A stretch of DNA of 64,000 nucleotides from Pseudomonas sp. S06B 330. Its GTDB lineage: Bacteria > Pseudomonadota > Gammaproteobacteria > Pseudomonadales > Pseudomonadaceae. This document shows positions 28,409-38,423 of this stretch, one piece after another. Below the pieces are notes generated by a model. That model was not told the origin of the DNA. It did no database searches and saw only the letters and a list, made by a program, of their open reading frames with translations. Positions within the stretch are counted from its first letter, which is position 1; every line of letters starts with the position of its first letter. Location of the stretch: assembly GCF_002845275.2 (NCBI RefSeq), contig NZ_CP088149.1:1356001-1420000 (forward strand), written 5' to 3'. The position numbers were made by a program, and so were the translations under genes.

Positions 28409-28873
28409 ATGCGTAAATCTGTTTTGCTGGTTGCCAGCTTCACCACGATGTCACTGCTGCTCGGTGGTTGTGCTTCAAGCCTGACCGGTGACTCTTACAC
28501 GCGCGACGAAGCCCGCCGTGTGCAAACCGTGCGCATGGGGACCATCGAGTCGCTGCGACCGGTGAAAATCGAAGGCACCAAAACGCCTATCGGCGGTGGC
28601 GCTGGCGCCATTGTCGGTGGTGTAGCGGGCAGTGCCATTGGTGGTGGACGTGGCAGCATTGTTGCAGCAGTCATTGGTGCTGTGGCCGGTGGCCTGGCAG
28701 GTTCTGCTGCGGAAGAAGGCCTGACCCGCACCCAGGGTGTGGAAGTCACTGTGCGTGAAGACGATGGCAGCACCCGTGCTTATGTGCAGGCCGTCCAGGA
28801 AAACGAGATTTTCCGCGTCGGCGAGCGTGTTCGCATCATGACCGTTGACGGCACCAGCCGAGTCACTCACTGA
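28409..28873 (+). CDS. slyB: SlyB/Pcp-type glycine-zipper outer membrane lipoprotein
   Basis: A 154-residue lipoprotein: signal peptide with lipobox LGGC, then a glycine-zipper 2TM segment (GGGAGAIVGGVAGSAIGGGR and more Gly-x3-Gly) and a C-terminal beta domain (VTVREDDGSTRAYVQ ... GERVRIMTVDGTSRV). SlyB-type proteins stabilise the outer membrane under stress. It is monocistronic: the next element is a strong terminator. Confidence 0.9.
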   Translation: MRKSVLLVASFTTMSLLLGGCASSLTGDSYTRDEARRVQTVRMGTIESLRPVKIEGTKTPIGGGAGAIVGGVAGSAIGGGRGSIVAAVIGAVAGGLAGSAAEEGLTRTQGVEVTVREDDGSTRAYVQAVQENEIFRVGERVRIMTVDGTSRVTH

Positions 28874-28888
28874 TACGTCACCGGTAAT

Positions 28889-28926
28889 AAAAAACCCCGA
28901 CGCGGCTAGGCCGGTCGGGGTTTTTT
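28889..28926. terminator. Bidirectional rho-independent terminator
   Basis: A stem aaaaaaccccgac / gtcggggtttttt with a 12-base loop serves the slyB-like gene and the oppositely directed nhaA. Confidence 0.92.
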
Positions 28927-28941
28927 ATTGCTTGGGCCGGT

Positions 28942-30120
28942 TTAGGCTGCAGATGCCTTGCGACTGGCCAGTGCCGTGACGCTGTAGCCGATCAGCGCTG
29001 CAAGGATCGAACCGGTGAGAATACCCATGCGGTCCATGCCAGCGTATTCACTGCTGCCCGGTACAAAAGCTAGCGAGCCGACGAATAGGCTCATGGTGAA
29101 ACCAATGCCGCAGAGGATCGCCACACCCAGTACTTGACCCCAGTTGGCACCACTCGGTAGGGCAGCCATGCCCAGTTTGACTGCCAGCCAGGTGAGGCCG
29201 AAGACACCGACAGTTTTGCCCAGCAGCAGGCCGACGGCGATACCCATGGGTACATAGTGGGTGAAGCTTTCCAGGGTTACCCCGGCCAGCGAAACCCCGG
29301 CGTTGGCGAAGGCGAACAGCGGCAGAATGCCGTAGGCCACCCAAGGATGAAGGGCATGCTCCAGCGTCAACAGTGGCGAAGGCTCGGCATTGCGGGTACG
29401 CATCGGGATGCACAGGGCCAAGGTTACCCCGGCCAGGGTGGCGTGGACACCGCTCTTGAGCACGCAAACCCAGAGAATCAAGCCGATCACCATGTACGGC
29501 CCGAGCTTGACCACGCCGAGCCGGTTCATCGCAATCAGCGCTACCAGGCAGGCGGCGGCAAGCATCAGCGACAAGCTCGATAGCTCACCCGAGTAGAACA
29601 GCGCAATGACAATGATAGCGCCCAGGTCATCGATGATCGCCAGGGTCATCAGGAACAGCTTCAGCGATACCGGCACGCGTTTGCCCAGCAGTGCCAGCAC
29701 GCCCAGGGCGAAGGCGATGTCAGTGGCCATCGGGATGGCCCAGCCCGCAACAGCGGCGGGGTTGTCTTTGTTCAGGAACCAGTAGATCAGCGCCGGCACC
29801 ACCATACCGCCAATCGCAGCAGCACCCGGCAGAACGATCTGCGAAGGTTTGGACAAATGCCCGTCGATGATCTCGCGCTTGACCTCAAGGCCGATCAACA
29901 GGAAAAACAGGGCCATCAGGCCGTCGTTGATCCACAGTAGCAAAGGCTTGGCGATTTTCAGCGCGCCAATCTGGGCGACCACCGGGACATCCAGCAAGCC
30001 GTTGTACAGATAGGACAACGGCGAGTTGTTGATGATCAGGGCCAGGGCAGCTGCAGCAATCAGCAATAGACCGCTGGCAGCTTCCAACTGAAAGAAACGT
30101 GTGAAAGTGCTACGCAGCAA
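28942..30120 (-). CDS. nhaA: Na+/H+ antiporter NhaA
   Basis: A 392-residue inner membrane antiporter with about 12 helices. The ion-binding pair Asp-Asp is present in [17 protein letters not shown], and the unwound-helix motif [10 protein letters not shown] is intact. The open frame begins at a distant ATG, but the family N terminus ([16 protein letters not shown]) fits a TTG start at 30118-30120 with GGAG seven bases before it, so I chose TTG. It probably supports sodium and pH homeostasis. Confidence 0.93.
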   Translation of the reverse strand: MLRSTFTRFFQLEAASGLLLIAAAALALIINNSPLSYLYNGLLDVPVVAQIGALKIAKPLLLWINDGLMALFFLLIGLEVKREIIDGHLSKPSQIVLPGAAAIGGMVVPALIYWFLNKDNPAAVAGWAIPMATDIAFALGVLALLGKRVPVSLKLFLMTLAIIDDLGAIIVIALFYSGELSSLSLMLAAACLVALIAMNRLGVVKLGPYMVIGLILWVCVLKSGVHATLAGVTLALCIPMRTRNAEPSPLLTLEHALHPWVAYGILPLFAFANAGVSLAGVTLESFTHYVPMGIAVGLLLGKTVGVFGLTWLAVKLGMAALPSGANWGQVLGVAILCGIGFTMSLFVGSLAFVPGSSEYAGMDRMGILTGSILAALIGYSVTALASRKASAA

Positions 30121-30343
30121 GGGCGATCTCCATCCTGAGGGTTCTGAACAGGGGCACACCCTACCCTGTGAGGATATGCTTTCAAACAAAAACTATATTC
30201 TTTTTTGTTATAAGCTGTAACGCTCCTGCGAAATGCAGCCTAGCAGTTATGTGGAAATATTTTGCCTGGCTGTATCTGTTGATGTTGTACGGATTTTCCT
30301 AACATGATCCCTTGAATATCGATCTTTTTCCGGGAAAGAACAC

Positions 30344-31438
30344 ATGAGTGATCATCGCCTGTGGGCACGTGAAGCCATCCGCATCATTGAGGCCGACTTT
30401 CAACGCAGTGCCGATACCCATTTGATCCCGCTTTCTCTGCCTGGATTTCCTCAGGTCGAATTGTATTTCAAGGATGAATCCAGCCACCCCACCGGCAGTC
30501 TCAAGCACCGTCTGGCGCGCTCACTGTTTCTGTATGCGTTGTGTAATGGTTGGCTGCGGCCCAATGCCCCGGTGATCGAAGCGTCCAGTGGTTCGACGGC
30601 GATTTCTGAAGCTTATTTCGCCCGCTTGCTCGGCCTGCCGTTCATTGCCGTGGTGCCGGCCAGCACCTCCCAGGAAAAAATCGCGCAAATCGCCTTTCAT
30701 GGCGGTCACAGTCATCTGGTCGAGGATCCGACGCAGCTCTATGCCGAATCCGAACGCCTGGCGCGGGAAACCGGTGGCCACTTCATGGACCAGTTCACCT
30801 ACGCCGAGCGCGCCACCGATTGGCGCGCCAACAACAATATTGCCGAATCGATCTTCAGCCAGATGCGTTTCGAGCGTTATCCAGAGCCTGCCTGGCTGAT
30901 CTCAAGCCCAGGTACCGGTGGCACCACCGCAACCCTGGGGCGTTACGTGCGTTATCGCCAGTACGCCACCCGGGTACTGTGTGCCGATGCCGAACGTTCG
31001 GTGTTTTTTGATAGTTACATCAGTGGCGATCGCTCGTTGCAGCTCGATTGTGGCTCGCGCATCGAAGGTATCGGTCGACCGCGGGTCGAGGCATCATTTC
31101 TGCCGCAGGTGATCGATGCCATGGTCAAGGTCCCCGATGCGCTGTCGCTGGCAGCCATGCATTATCTGGCCGGACGGTTGGGGCGACGCGTGGGCGGTTC
31201 CAGTGGTACCAACCTGATCGGTGCCTTGGCGGCAGCTGAGCACATGCAGACAGCAGGGGAGGCCGGATCGATTGTGGCGATTCTTTGTGATGGTGGTGAT
31301 CGCTATGCGACCAGCTATTACGACGAGAACTGGCTGGCGGCGCAGGGGTTTGAGTTGCACGGATTGATCGAGGCGGTGGCGGCTTGCGTGGAGCGCGGTG
31401 AGGCGTTATCTGAGGCGGTGTTGCGCGCGGGGATTTGA
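30344..31438 (+). CDS. PLP-dependent cysteine synthase-like enzyme
   Basis: A 364-residue fold type II PLP enzyme. The Schiff-base lysine is Lys54 in TGSLKHRLA, the substrate loop is EASSGSTA, and the PLP phosphate-binding loop is SSPGTGGTT. It resembles the cysteine synthase/cystathionine beta-synthase group but is not CysK or CysM by motif details, so the reaction is uncertain (beta-elimination or beta-replacement on a sulfur amino acid is plausible). It stands alone after a 223-base gap that also contains the nhaA promoter. Confidence 0.88.
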   Translation: MSDHRLWAREAIRIIEADFQRSADTHLIPLSLPGFPQVELYFKDESSHPTGSLKHRLARSLFLYALCNGWLRPNAPVIEASSGSTAISEAYFARLLGLPFIAVVPASTSQEKIAQIAFHGGHSHLVEDPTQLYAESERLARETGGHFMDQFTYAERATDWRANNNIAESIFSQMRFERYPEPAWLISSPGTGGTTATLGRYVRYRQYATRVLCADAERSVFFDSYISGDRSLQLDCGSRIEGIGRPRVEASFLPQVIDAMVKVPDALSLAAMHYLAGRLGRRVGGSSGTNLIGALAAAEHMQTAGEAGSIVAILCDGGDRYATSYYDENWLAAQGFELHGLIEAVAACVERGEALSEAVLRAGI

Positions 31439-31445
31439 AACACGT

Positions 31446-31471
31446 GTGGGAGCGGATTCATCCGCTCCCAC
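31446..31471. terminator. Hairpin between convergent genes
   Basis: A 12 bp perfect stem gtgggagcggat / atccgctcccac with a 2-base loop. The same arm sequence recurs at 41443. It has no long T tract, so it is a REP-like element that may stop transcripts from both sides. Confidence 0.6.
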
Positions 31472-31478
31472 TGCTCGA

Positions 31479-33092
31479 TTAGCCTTTCAAGCCCAACATA
31501 CTGCGTGCTACCGCTTCGGCAATGCGAATCCCGTCGACACCTGCCGACAGAATCCCACCGGCATAACCTGCACCTTCACCCGCCGGGAACAGGCCCTTGA
31601 GGTTCAGGCTCTGCATGCTGGCATCACGGGTGATACGCAGCGGCGACGAGGTACGCGTTTCGATCCCGGTCAACACCGCATCGTGCAGGTTGTAGCCTTT
31701 GATCTGACGATCGAAGGCCGGCAGGGCTTCACGAATGGCTTCGATGGCAAAGTCAGGCAGGCTCGGTGCGAGGTCGCCAAGATTGACCCCAGGCTTGTAC
31801 GACGGCTCGACACTGCCCAGTGCTGTGGATGGCCGACCCGCGACAAAGTCACCGACCAGTTGGGCTGGCGCCTGATAATTACTGCCGCCCAGTACATAGG
31901 CATGGGCTTCGAGTTGTTCCTGAAGCTCGATACCGGCCAGCGGGCCACCCGGATAATCCTGCTCCGGGGTAATGCCCACGACGATACCCGAGTTGGCGTT
32001 TCGTTCGTTGCGCGAATACTGGCTCATGCCGTTAGTGACCACACGTCCTGGTTCGCTGGTGGCGGCTACCACGGTGCCACCTGGGCACATGCAGAAGCTG
32101 TAGACCGAACGACCGTTTTTGGCGTGGTGCACCAGCTTGTAATCGGCGGCACCAAGCTTCGGGTGTCCGGCGTATTTACCCAGGCGTGCCTGATCGATCA
32201 ACGATTGGGGGTGTTCGATCCGGAAGCCAATGGAAAACGGCTTGGCTTCCATGAACACGCCGCGGGCATGCAGCATGCGGAAGGTGTCACGGGCACTATG
32301 GCCCAGCGCCAGGACCACATGCTTGGAATGCAGCTGTTCGCCGCTGGCCAGCACCACTCCATTGAGTTGGCCTTCTTCCATCAACAGGTCGCTGACTTTC
32401 TCTTCAAAGCGCACTTCGCCGCCCAGCGCATGGATCTCGTGGCGCATGTTCTCAACCATGCCGGTGAGGCGGAAGGTACCGATGTGCGGTTTGTTGACGT
32501 AGAGGATTTCCTCCGGCGCGCCGGCTTTGACGAACTCGTGCAGGACCTTGCGGCCATGGTGCTGCGGATCTTTGATCTGGCTGTAGAGCTTGCCGTCGGA
32601 GAAGGTACCCGCACCGCCTTCGCCAAACTGCACGTTCGACTCGGGGTTGAGTACGCTTTTGCGCCACAGGCCCCAGGTGTCCTTGGTGCGCTGGCGGACT
32701 TCCTTGCCGCGCTCAAGGATGATCGGCTTGAAGCCCATCTGCGCCAGCAATAGGCCGGCGAAAATCCCGCACGGGCCGAAACCGACGACAATAGGGCGCT
32801 CCTGCAGGTCAGCAGGTGCCTGGCCGACCACCTTGTAGCTGACATCTGGCGCGATATTGACGTTATGGTCGTCGGCGAACTTATGCAGCAGTTCGGCTTC
32901 GTTGCTGACGTTCAGGTCGATGGTGTAGATGAACAGCATTTCGCTGTTCTTCTTGCGGGCATCATAGCTGCGCTTGAACAGGGTGAAGTCCAGCAACTGC
33001 TCGTCGCTGATGCCCAGGCGTTGCACGATGGCCTCGCGCAGGGCTTCATCAGGATGATCCAGCGGCAGCTTCAGTTCGGTGATTCGTAACAT
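31479..33092 (-). CDS. FAD-dependent oxidoreductase of unknown substrate
   Basis: A 537-residue protein. After a ferredoxin-like N-terminal domain (about 1-90) comes the Rossmann FAD motif VVGFGPCGIFAG, then ERGKEVRQR. A C-terminal SAGEGAGYAGGILSAGVDG is the second FAD-contact region. It matches the widespread 'NAD(FAD)-utilizing dehydrogenase' family, whose substrate is not known. The start at MLRITELKLPL was chosen by family N termini; an ATG 24 bases upstream is also open. Confidence 0.88.
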   Translation of the reverse strand: MLRITELKLPLDHPDEALREAIVQRLGISDEQLLDFTLFKRSYDARKKNSEMLFIYTIDLNVSNEAELLHKFADDHNVNIAPDVSYKVVGQAPADLQERPIVVGFGPCGIFAGLLLAQMGFKPIILERGKEVRQRTKDTWGLWRKSVLNPESNVQFGEGGAGTFSDGKLYSQIKDPQHHGRKVLHEFVKAGAPEEILYVNKPHIGTFRLTGMVENMRHEIHALGGEVRFEEKVSDLLMEEGQLNGVVLASGEQLHSKHVVLALGHSARDTFRMLHARGVFMEAKPFSIGFRIEHPQSLIDQARLGKYAGHPKLGAADYKLVHHAKNGRSVYSFCMCPGGTVVAATSEPGRVVTNGMSQYSRNERNANSGIVVGITPEQDYPGGPLAGIELQEQLEAHAYVLGGSNYQAPAQLVGDFVAGRPSTALGSVEPSYKPGVNLGDLAPSLPDFAIEAIREALPAFDRQIKGYNLHDAVLTGIETRTSSPLRITRDASMQSLNLKGLFPAGEGAGYAGGILSAGVDGIRIAEAVARSMLGLKG

Positions 33093-33198
33093 GGCAGGGT
33101 CCAGTATCCCGGCCATGAACGGCCGGCGGCTTTACACAAACCGCCAAGTATAAGCTGTTCGCTGCCTTTGCAGGCAGGATAAAAGCAAGTGCCGATAA

Positions 33199-33873
33199 TC
33201 AGTCGTTGCGTGAGCCACCGTAGTAACCGCAACCGCGCATGGTCTGGCCGTTGACCCGCAGCTCGGCGCTCAGGTGGCTGACAGCGCCGCTCATGCTGTC
33301 GACACAGCGTTGCGGAGCGACCCAGAGCTCAACGCGTTGACCGTTGGCCTCGGTGCTGAGGCTGAAACGACCATCGGGCAATTGTTCTTCCAGAAACGGC
33401 ACGGCCAGTTCCGGCACTCCAGGGCGCGTCAGGACCATGCCCTTACCGCTGGCTTTGAGGTCCCAATCGGGTTCATTGCCGTGTGCGCGAACGGTCAGGC
33501 GCTTGAAGTTGGGATCGCTGCAGGCGCTGTTGGAGTGTTCCACGCGGTACAGGCGCTGAACGTTCAGTTGCCCGTCGTTGCCGGCTTTCTGGCTGGCGCC
33601 GAGGGTGCCAATGACGTCGGCGAACAGAGTGCCCGGTTCATCGGCGAGGGCGGCAGCTTCCTGCAGCACGCCGGTGTTACCGGCATCGAAGACGGCAAAG
33701 TGACGGTTTTCGGTACAGGGTTTGAACAGCAACTGACCGCCTTGGGCGCTCAGTTCGCCCTGCATGCGGGTCATGCCTGCAGTCGAAGCAGCCTGCGGTT
33801 TATCGGCCAGCATCTGGCAGCCACCGAACAGGGGCAACAGGGTGACAAGCAACAGCGAAGGGGCGGCACGCAT
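33199..33873 (-). CDS. Lipoprotein with a COG3650-type domain
   Basis: A 224-residue lipoprotein: a signal peptide ending in the lipobox-like FGGC, a central domain with KPCTENRHFAVFD, and a C-terminal part with FSLSTEANGQRVELWVAPQR and a terminal MRGCGYYGGSRND. This fits the COG3650 / MliC-like beta-barrel group seen in many Pseudomonas. It may bind small ligands or inhibit lysozyme, but this is not shown by the sequence. Confidence 0.75.
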   Translation of the reverse strand: MRAAPSLLLVTLLPLFGGCQMLADKPQAASTAGMTRMQGELSAQGGQLLFKPCTENRHFAVFDAGNTGVLQEAAALADEPGTLFADVIGTLGASQKAGNDGQLNVQRLYRVEHSNSACSDPNFKRLTVRAHGNEPDWDLKASGKGMVLTRPGVPELAVPFLEEQLPDGRFSLSTEANGQRVELWVAPQRCVDSMSGAVSHLSAELRVNGQTMRGCGYYGGSRND

Positions 33874-33943
33874 CGAGCAAACTCCAGGGTCTCTACCGAA
33901 AGGTGCCGCCACGTTACGCAGGCTGGACGCTGATCACAAGGCC

Positions 33944-34543
33944 TTAGCCGACATGATAGGTCTGGCCGGTTTGCAGCCCCTCGACGCTCTTGGCGTAGGC
34001 CAGTGCTACCTCGGCGCCGGGTACCGGTTTGAAACCGCGAAAGTACGGGGCGTAGGCCGGCATGGCTTCCTCCAGGACATTGGGGCTGATCGAGTTGACC
34101 CGTAAACCACGGGGCAGCTCGATGGCGGCGGCCTTGACGAAGGCATCGATGGCGCCGTTGACCAGGCTGGCCGAAGCACCAGTGCGGATCGGGTCATGGC
34201 TGGTGATGCCCGTGGTGAAGGTGAACGAACCGCCATCATTGATGAATTCACGACCGATCAGCAGCAGGTTGACCTGGCCCATGAGCTTATCGTTCAGGCC
34301 CAGGGCAAAGTGTGCTTCGCTCATCTCGTCCAAGGGGGCAAAGGTGACGTTACCGGCGGCGCAGACCAGGGCATCGAAACGGCCGGTCTGCTGAAACAGG
34401 CGGCGGATCGAGGCACTGTCACTGATGTCGACCTGGTAGTCACCGCTGCTGCGGCCGATGCGCAGCACTTCATGGCGTTGCTCCAGTTCTTTGGCCACGG
34501 CCGAGCCGATAGTGCCGCTAGCGCCGATCAAGAGGATTTTCAT
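33944..34543 (-). CDS. Short-chain dehydrogenase-like protein without the YxxxK motif
   Basis: A 199-residue protein. The NAD(P)-binding motif GASGTIG (8-14) and the CAAGNVTF segment are typical of SDRs. The usual catalytic YxxxK is not found: the aligned place reads ASASLVNGAIDAFVKAA, so Tyr and Lys are both replaced. It could be a binding protein or use different chemistry. It has a strong AAGGAA ribosome binding site and is divergent from the LysR gene next door, which may control it. Confidence 0.85.
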   Translation of the reverse strand: MKILLIGASGTIGSAVAKELEQRHEVLRIGRSSGDYQVDISDSASIRRLFQQTGRFDALVCAAGNVTFAPLDEMSEAHFALGLNDKLMGQVNLLLIGREFINDGGSFTFTTGITSHDPIRTGASASLVNGAIDAFVKAAAIELPRGLRVNSISPNVLEEAMPAYAPYFRGFKPVPGAEVALAYAKSVEGLQTGQTYHVG

Positions 34544-34651
34544 TGAGCCGTTCCTTTATAGATGGTGGGAATCAGGCTCAAGTCTAGGGTGGATTTTTTC
34601 TAGGATAAGCGTGCTAATAGGCAACCTTTGGTTTTCATCTGGAAACAATCC

Positions 34652-35560
34652 ATGAGCGAACTGGACGATTTGGCAGCCTTTGCCGTGTTGATGGATTTGG
34701 GTAGTTTTACCCAGGCCGCGCAGCAGCTTGGCTGGAGCAAAGGGCAGCTGTCCAAGCGCATCAGTGCTTTAGAAACCAGCCATAGCGTGAAGTTGCTGCA
34801 TCGCACCACGCGGCGCCTGAGCCTTACTGCCGCCGGGGCGATGTTGTTACCTCAGGCCCAGGCGCTGTTGCGGCAGATGGAAGGCGCCCGGCAAACCCTG
34901 GCGATGCTCAAGGATGAATTGGCGGGACCGGTGCGAATCAGCGTGCCGGTATCGCTGGGCGAGACTTTTTTCGATGGATTGTTGCTGGAGTTCGCCGTTT
35001 CCTATCCGGACCTGCAAGTGGAGCTGGAGCTGAACAATGGCTACCGTGACTTGCTCGGCGATGGTTTTGATCTGGCGATCCGCACCGAGGTACAGGACGA
35101 TGCGCGCCTGGTCGCGCGCCCGGTGTTGGCCATGCAGGAGTTGACCTGTGCCAGTCCTGCATACCTGGACCGTCATGGCGAACCGCTCACGCCCGCGCAG
35201 CTGAGTGGCCATCGCTGTCTGCTCAATAGCCATTACAGCGGGCGGGAGGAGTGGTTGTATCACCAACAGCATGAGTTGCTGCGTGTGCAGGTCGGCGGCA
35301 GTTTTGCCAGTAACCATTACAGCTTGCTGAAGAAGGCTGCACTGCTCGGCGCCGGGATTGCTCGGTTACCGTCCTACATGGTGCACGCGGAACTGGCTGA
35401 TGGGCGCCTGCAATGGCTGTTGCGTGATTATCAGACCCGCAGTGTACCGTTGTTTCTGGTCCATCCTTATCAAGGCCGGATGCCCAAGCGGGTTCAGGTG
35501 CTTACTGATTATCTGCTGCACTGGTTCAAATGCAGCGGCCAGGCGTTACAGGCCTTGTAG
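34652..35560 (+). CDS. LysR-family transcriptional regulator
   Basis: A 302-residue LTTR. The winged helix-turn-helix is at about 5-62 (SFTQAAQQLGWSKGQLSKRI), followed by an effector-binding domain. It is divergent from the SDR-like gene with 108 bases between starts, the classical layout for LTTR control of a neighbour. Its TAG stop lies inside the left arm of a REP palindrome. The start MSELDDLAAF was preferred over one 8 codons earlier because GGAAAC precedes it. Confidence 0.93.
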   Translation: MSELDDLAAFAVLMDLGSFTQAAQQLGWSKGQLSKRISALETSHSVKLLHRTTRRLSLTAAGAMLLPQAQALLRQMEGARQTLAMLKDELAGPVRISVPVSLGETFFDGLLLEFAVSYPDLQVELELNNGYRDLLGDGFDLAIRTEVQDDARLVARPVLAMQELTCASPAYLDRHGEPLTPAQLSGHRCLLNSHYSGREEWLYHQQHELLRVQVGGSFASNHYSLLKKAALLGAGIARLPSYMVHAELADGRLQWLLRDYQTRSVPLFLVHPYQGRMPKRVQVLTDYLLHWFKCSGQALQAL

Positions 35561-35671
35561 CCGCTGCCACCAGGCTGCGATCGGCTGCGAAGCAGTCGTC
35601 ATCCAGTCACCGTGATGGGCGTAAATGACGGCCGTTTCACGCCCGATCGCAGCCTGGCGGCAGCGGCTACA
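35556..35671. repeat. REP-type inverted repeat pair
   Basis: Left arm tgtagccgctgccaccaggc... (35556-35584) and right arm, its inverse, at 35643-35671, differ at two positions. A single related copy lies at 57923. They sit between the convergent LysR and livF genes. Confidence 0.85.
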
Positions 35672-35700
35672 GGGGCAGCCAGGAGATTTGCTGGCGCCGA

Positions 35701-36402
35701 TCAGCCGCCCAGGTAAGCGTCGCGTACCTTGGGATCGGTCAACAGCGCTTCGCCAGTGCCCTGCATCACCACCCGGCCGTTTTCTAGCACATAGGCACGG
35801 TCGGCAACCTTCAGTGCCTGGTTGGCATTCTGCTCAACCAGGAACACCGTCACCCCATCACGGCGCAGTTGCTCGATGATATCGAAGATCTGCTGAATGA
35901 TGATCGGTGCCAGGCCCAACGATGGCTCGTCGAGCAACAGCAGCTTGGGTTTGCTCATCAACGCCCGGCCAATGGCAAGCATCTGCTGCTCACCACCGGA
36001 CATGGTGCCGCCACGCTGGGCAAAACGCTCCTTCAGGCGCGGGAACAGTTGCAGGACCTTGTCCATCTGCTCCTGGTAGTCCCCTTTGTTGGTGAAGAAA
36101 CCGCCCATCGCCAGGTTTTCTTCGACGGTCAGGCGAGCGAACACCCGACGACCTTCCGGCACCACCGCAATGCTTTTGCGCATGATGTGCGAGGAGGGTT
36201 GGCCGACCAGCTCTTCGCCCAGGTACTTGATGCTGCCACTGTGCGCTTGGGGCGAGCCACACAAGGTCATCAACAGGGTCGATTTGCCCGCACCGTTGGC
36301 GCCAATCAAGGTGACGATCTCGCCCTGGTGGATCTCGACGTTGACGCTGTGCAGCGCCTGGATCTTGCCGTAGAACGTGGAAACGTTTTCAAACTGCAGC
36401 AT
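35701..36402 (-). CDS. livF: Branched-chain amino acid ABC transporter ATPase LivF/BraG
   Basis: A 233-residue ATPase, standard length. Walker A is GANGAGKST, the ABC signature is MSGGEQQML, Walker B is LLLLDEPSLGLAP, and the switch His is kept (VFLVEQ region). It is the last gene of the livHMGF operon and starts directly after the livG stop. It energises import of Leu/Ile/Val. Confidence 0.97.
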   Translation of the reverse strand: MLQFENVSTFYGKIQALHSVNVEIHQGEIVTLIGANGAGKSTLLMTLCGSPQAHSGSIKYLGEELVGQPSSHIMRKSIAVVPEGRRVFARLTVEENLAMGGFFTNKGDYQEQMDKVLQLFPRLKERFAQRGGTMSGGEQQMLAIGRALMSKPKLLLLDEPSLGLAPIIIQQIFDIIEQLRRDGVTVFLVEQNANQALKVADRAYVLENGRVVMQGTGEALLTDPKVRDAYLGG

Positions 36403-37170
36403 TTACGCTTCCCCCAGGTAGGCTTTGATCACTTCAGGGTTGTCACGGATCTGTTCCGGCGTACCGTCGGCCAGGGGCGTCCCCTGGTTGATCACGACGA
36501 TATGGTCGGAGATGCTCATGACCAGTTTCATGTCGTGTTCGATCAACAGCACGGTGACGTTGTGCTCTTCACGCAACACGCTGATCAGCGCCTTGAGGTC
36601 TTCGGTCTCTTTTGGGTTCAGGCCGGCTGCCGGTTCGTCGAGCATGATGATCCGTGGACGGGTCATCATGCAGCGGGCGATTTCCAGGCGACGTTGCTGG
36701 CCGTAGGCAAGTGTGCCTGCAGGACGGTTGGCGAACTCGAACAGGTTGACCTTCTCCAGCCAGTACCGTGCGTACTCTTTCGCTTCGTGCTCGCTGCGAC
36801 GAAAGCCCGGGGTTTTGAACAGGCCAGCAAAGAAGTTGGTGTTCAGGTGCCGGTGCTGGGCGATCAGCAGGTTTTCCAGCGCGGTCATGTCCTTGAACAA
36901 ACGCACGTTCTGGAATGTGCGCACCACGCCTTTGCGGGCGATCTCGTGGCCGGCCAGGCCCTGGATCGGCTGGCCGTCGAGCAGGATGGTGCCGGCGCTG
37001 GGCTTGTAAAAGCCAGTCAGGCAGTTGAACACCGTGGTCTTGCCGGCACCGTTGGGGCCGATCAACGCCACCACCTGTTTTTCCTTGACGGTCAGGGCCA
37101 CGCCGTTGACCGCCAACAAGCCGCCGAAGCGCATGCTCAGGCCGCTGACTTGCAGAATTTCGCGGCTCAT
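36403..37170 (-). CDS. livG: Branched-chain amino acid ABC transporter ATPase LivG/BraF
   Basis: A 255-residue ATPase partner of LivF. Walker A is GPNGAGKTT, the signature region is [13 protein letters not shown], Walker B is [13 protein letters not shown]. The start ATG overlaps the livM stop by 4 bases. It is intact. Confidence 0.97.
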   Translation of the reverse strand: MSREILQVSGLSMRFGGLLAVNGVALTVKEKQVVALIGPNGAGKTTVFNCLTGFYKPSAGTILLDGQPIQGLAGHEIARKGVVRTFQNVRLFKDMTALENLLIAQHRHLNTNFFAGLFKTPGFRRSEHEAKEYARYWLEKVNLFEFANRPAGTLAYGQQRRLEIARCMMTRPRIIMLDEPAAGLNPKETEDLKALISVLREEHNVTVLLIEHDMKLVMSISDHIVVINQGTPLADGTPEQIRDNPEVIKAYLGEA

Positions 37171-38423
37171 CGACGCAGCTCCATATGGGGACGTTGCATA
37201 GGCAGCAGGCCTTGCGGACGCCAGATCATCATCAACACCATCAGCGCACCGAACATCAACATGCGGTACTCGCTGAACTCGCGCATCAACTCAGGCAGCA
37301 GGATCATCACGATGGCCGCGAGAATCACGCCCAACTGCGAACCCATACCGCCCAGCACGACAATGGCGAGGATGATCGCCGACTCGATGAAGGTGAACGA
37401 CTCCGGCGTCACCAGGCCTTGGCGCGCGGCGAAGAAGCTACCGGCGAAACCGGCGAAGCAGGCACCGAGGGTGAACGCCGAGAGTTTGATCACGGTGGGG
37501 TTCAGACCCAACGCACGGCAAGCGATCTCGTCTTCACGCAGCGCTTCCCAGGCACGACCGATGGGCATGCGCAGCAAGCGGTTGATCACGAACAGCGCCA
37601 GCAGGGCCAGCAGCAGGGCAACCAGGTAGAGGAAGATCACCTTGTTGATCGAGTTGTATTGCAGACCAAAGAATTCGTGGAAGGTCTGCATGCCTTCGGC
37701 GGCCTTGCGTTCAAAGGTCAGGCCGAAAAAGGTGGGCTTCTCGATGTTACTGATGCCGTTCGGACCGCCGGTCAAACCGGTGAGGTTACGCAGGAACAGG
37801 CGGATGATCTCACCGAAACCCAAGGTCACGATCGCCAGGTAGTCACCGCGCAAGCGCAATACCGGGAAGCCGAGCAGGAAACCGAAGGTCGCCGCCATCA
37901 TGCCGGCGATCGGCAGACAGATCCAGAAGCTCCAGCCAAAGTAGTGCGACAGCAGGGCGTAGCTGTAGGCGCCGACGGCGTAGAAGCCGACATAGCCCAG
38001 GTCGAGCAGGCCAGCCAGACCCACCACGATGTTCAGGCCCAGGCCCAGCAACACGTAGATCAGGATCAAGGTAGCGATGTCGACTGCGCCGCGTGAGCCG
38101 AAGAACGGCCAGACCAGCGCCAACACGATCAGCCCCATGATCACCCAGCGTTGCGTCTTGGGCAGGGTCAGGAAGTTGCTCATGGCGGGCGAGATCAACT
38201 TGCGGTCCGAGCGCCGACTGGTTACCGCGCTCCATTGCTTGTCGAACAAGACGCGCAAGAACATCAGCACCGAACACACGGCGATGACCGTGAGGGTGAA
38301 AGGCCCTTGGCTGTGAACGATCAGGTTGATGCCGTCGATGCTGAGTTTCAGGCCAAGCACCGGGAAGGCGACGGCCCAGACCAGCAAGGCGCTGAAGAAC
38401 GCCTGTTTGAGATTTTTGTTCAT
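37167..38423 (-). CDS. livM: Branched-chain amino acid ABC transporter permease LivM/BraE
   Basis: A 418-residue permease with about ten membrane helices. An N-terminal extension of roughly 100 residues before the conserved core is usual for Pseudomonas LivM. The EAA-like loop reads [20 protein letters not shown], which contacts the ATPases. It overlaps livH by 4 bases. Confidence 0.96.
   Translation of the reverse strand: MNKNLKQAFFSALLVWAVAFPVLGLKLSIDGINLIVHSQGPFTLTVIAVCSVLMFLRVLFDKQWSAVTSRRSDRKLISPAMSNFLTLPKTQRWVIMGLIVLALVWPFFGSRGAVDIATLILIYVLLGLGLNIVVGLAGLLDLGYVGFYAVGAYSYALLSHYFGWSFWICLPIAGMMAATFGFLLGFPVLRLRGDYLAIVTLGFGEIIRLFLRNLTGLTGGPNGISNIEKPTFFGLTFERKAAEGMQTFHEFFGLQYNSINKVIFLYLVALLLALLALFVINRLLRMPIGRAWEALREDEIACRALGLNPTVIKLSAFTLGACFAGFAGSFFAARQGLVTPESFTFIESAIILAIVVLGGMGSQLGVILAAIVMILLPELMREFSEYRMLMFGALMVLMMIWRPQGLLPMQRPHMELRR

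Noticed and set aside
35869..37629. 586-codon open frame on the plus strand
   Set aside because: It runs antisense across livF, livG and part of livM, so it cannot be a conserved gene.
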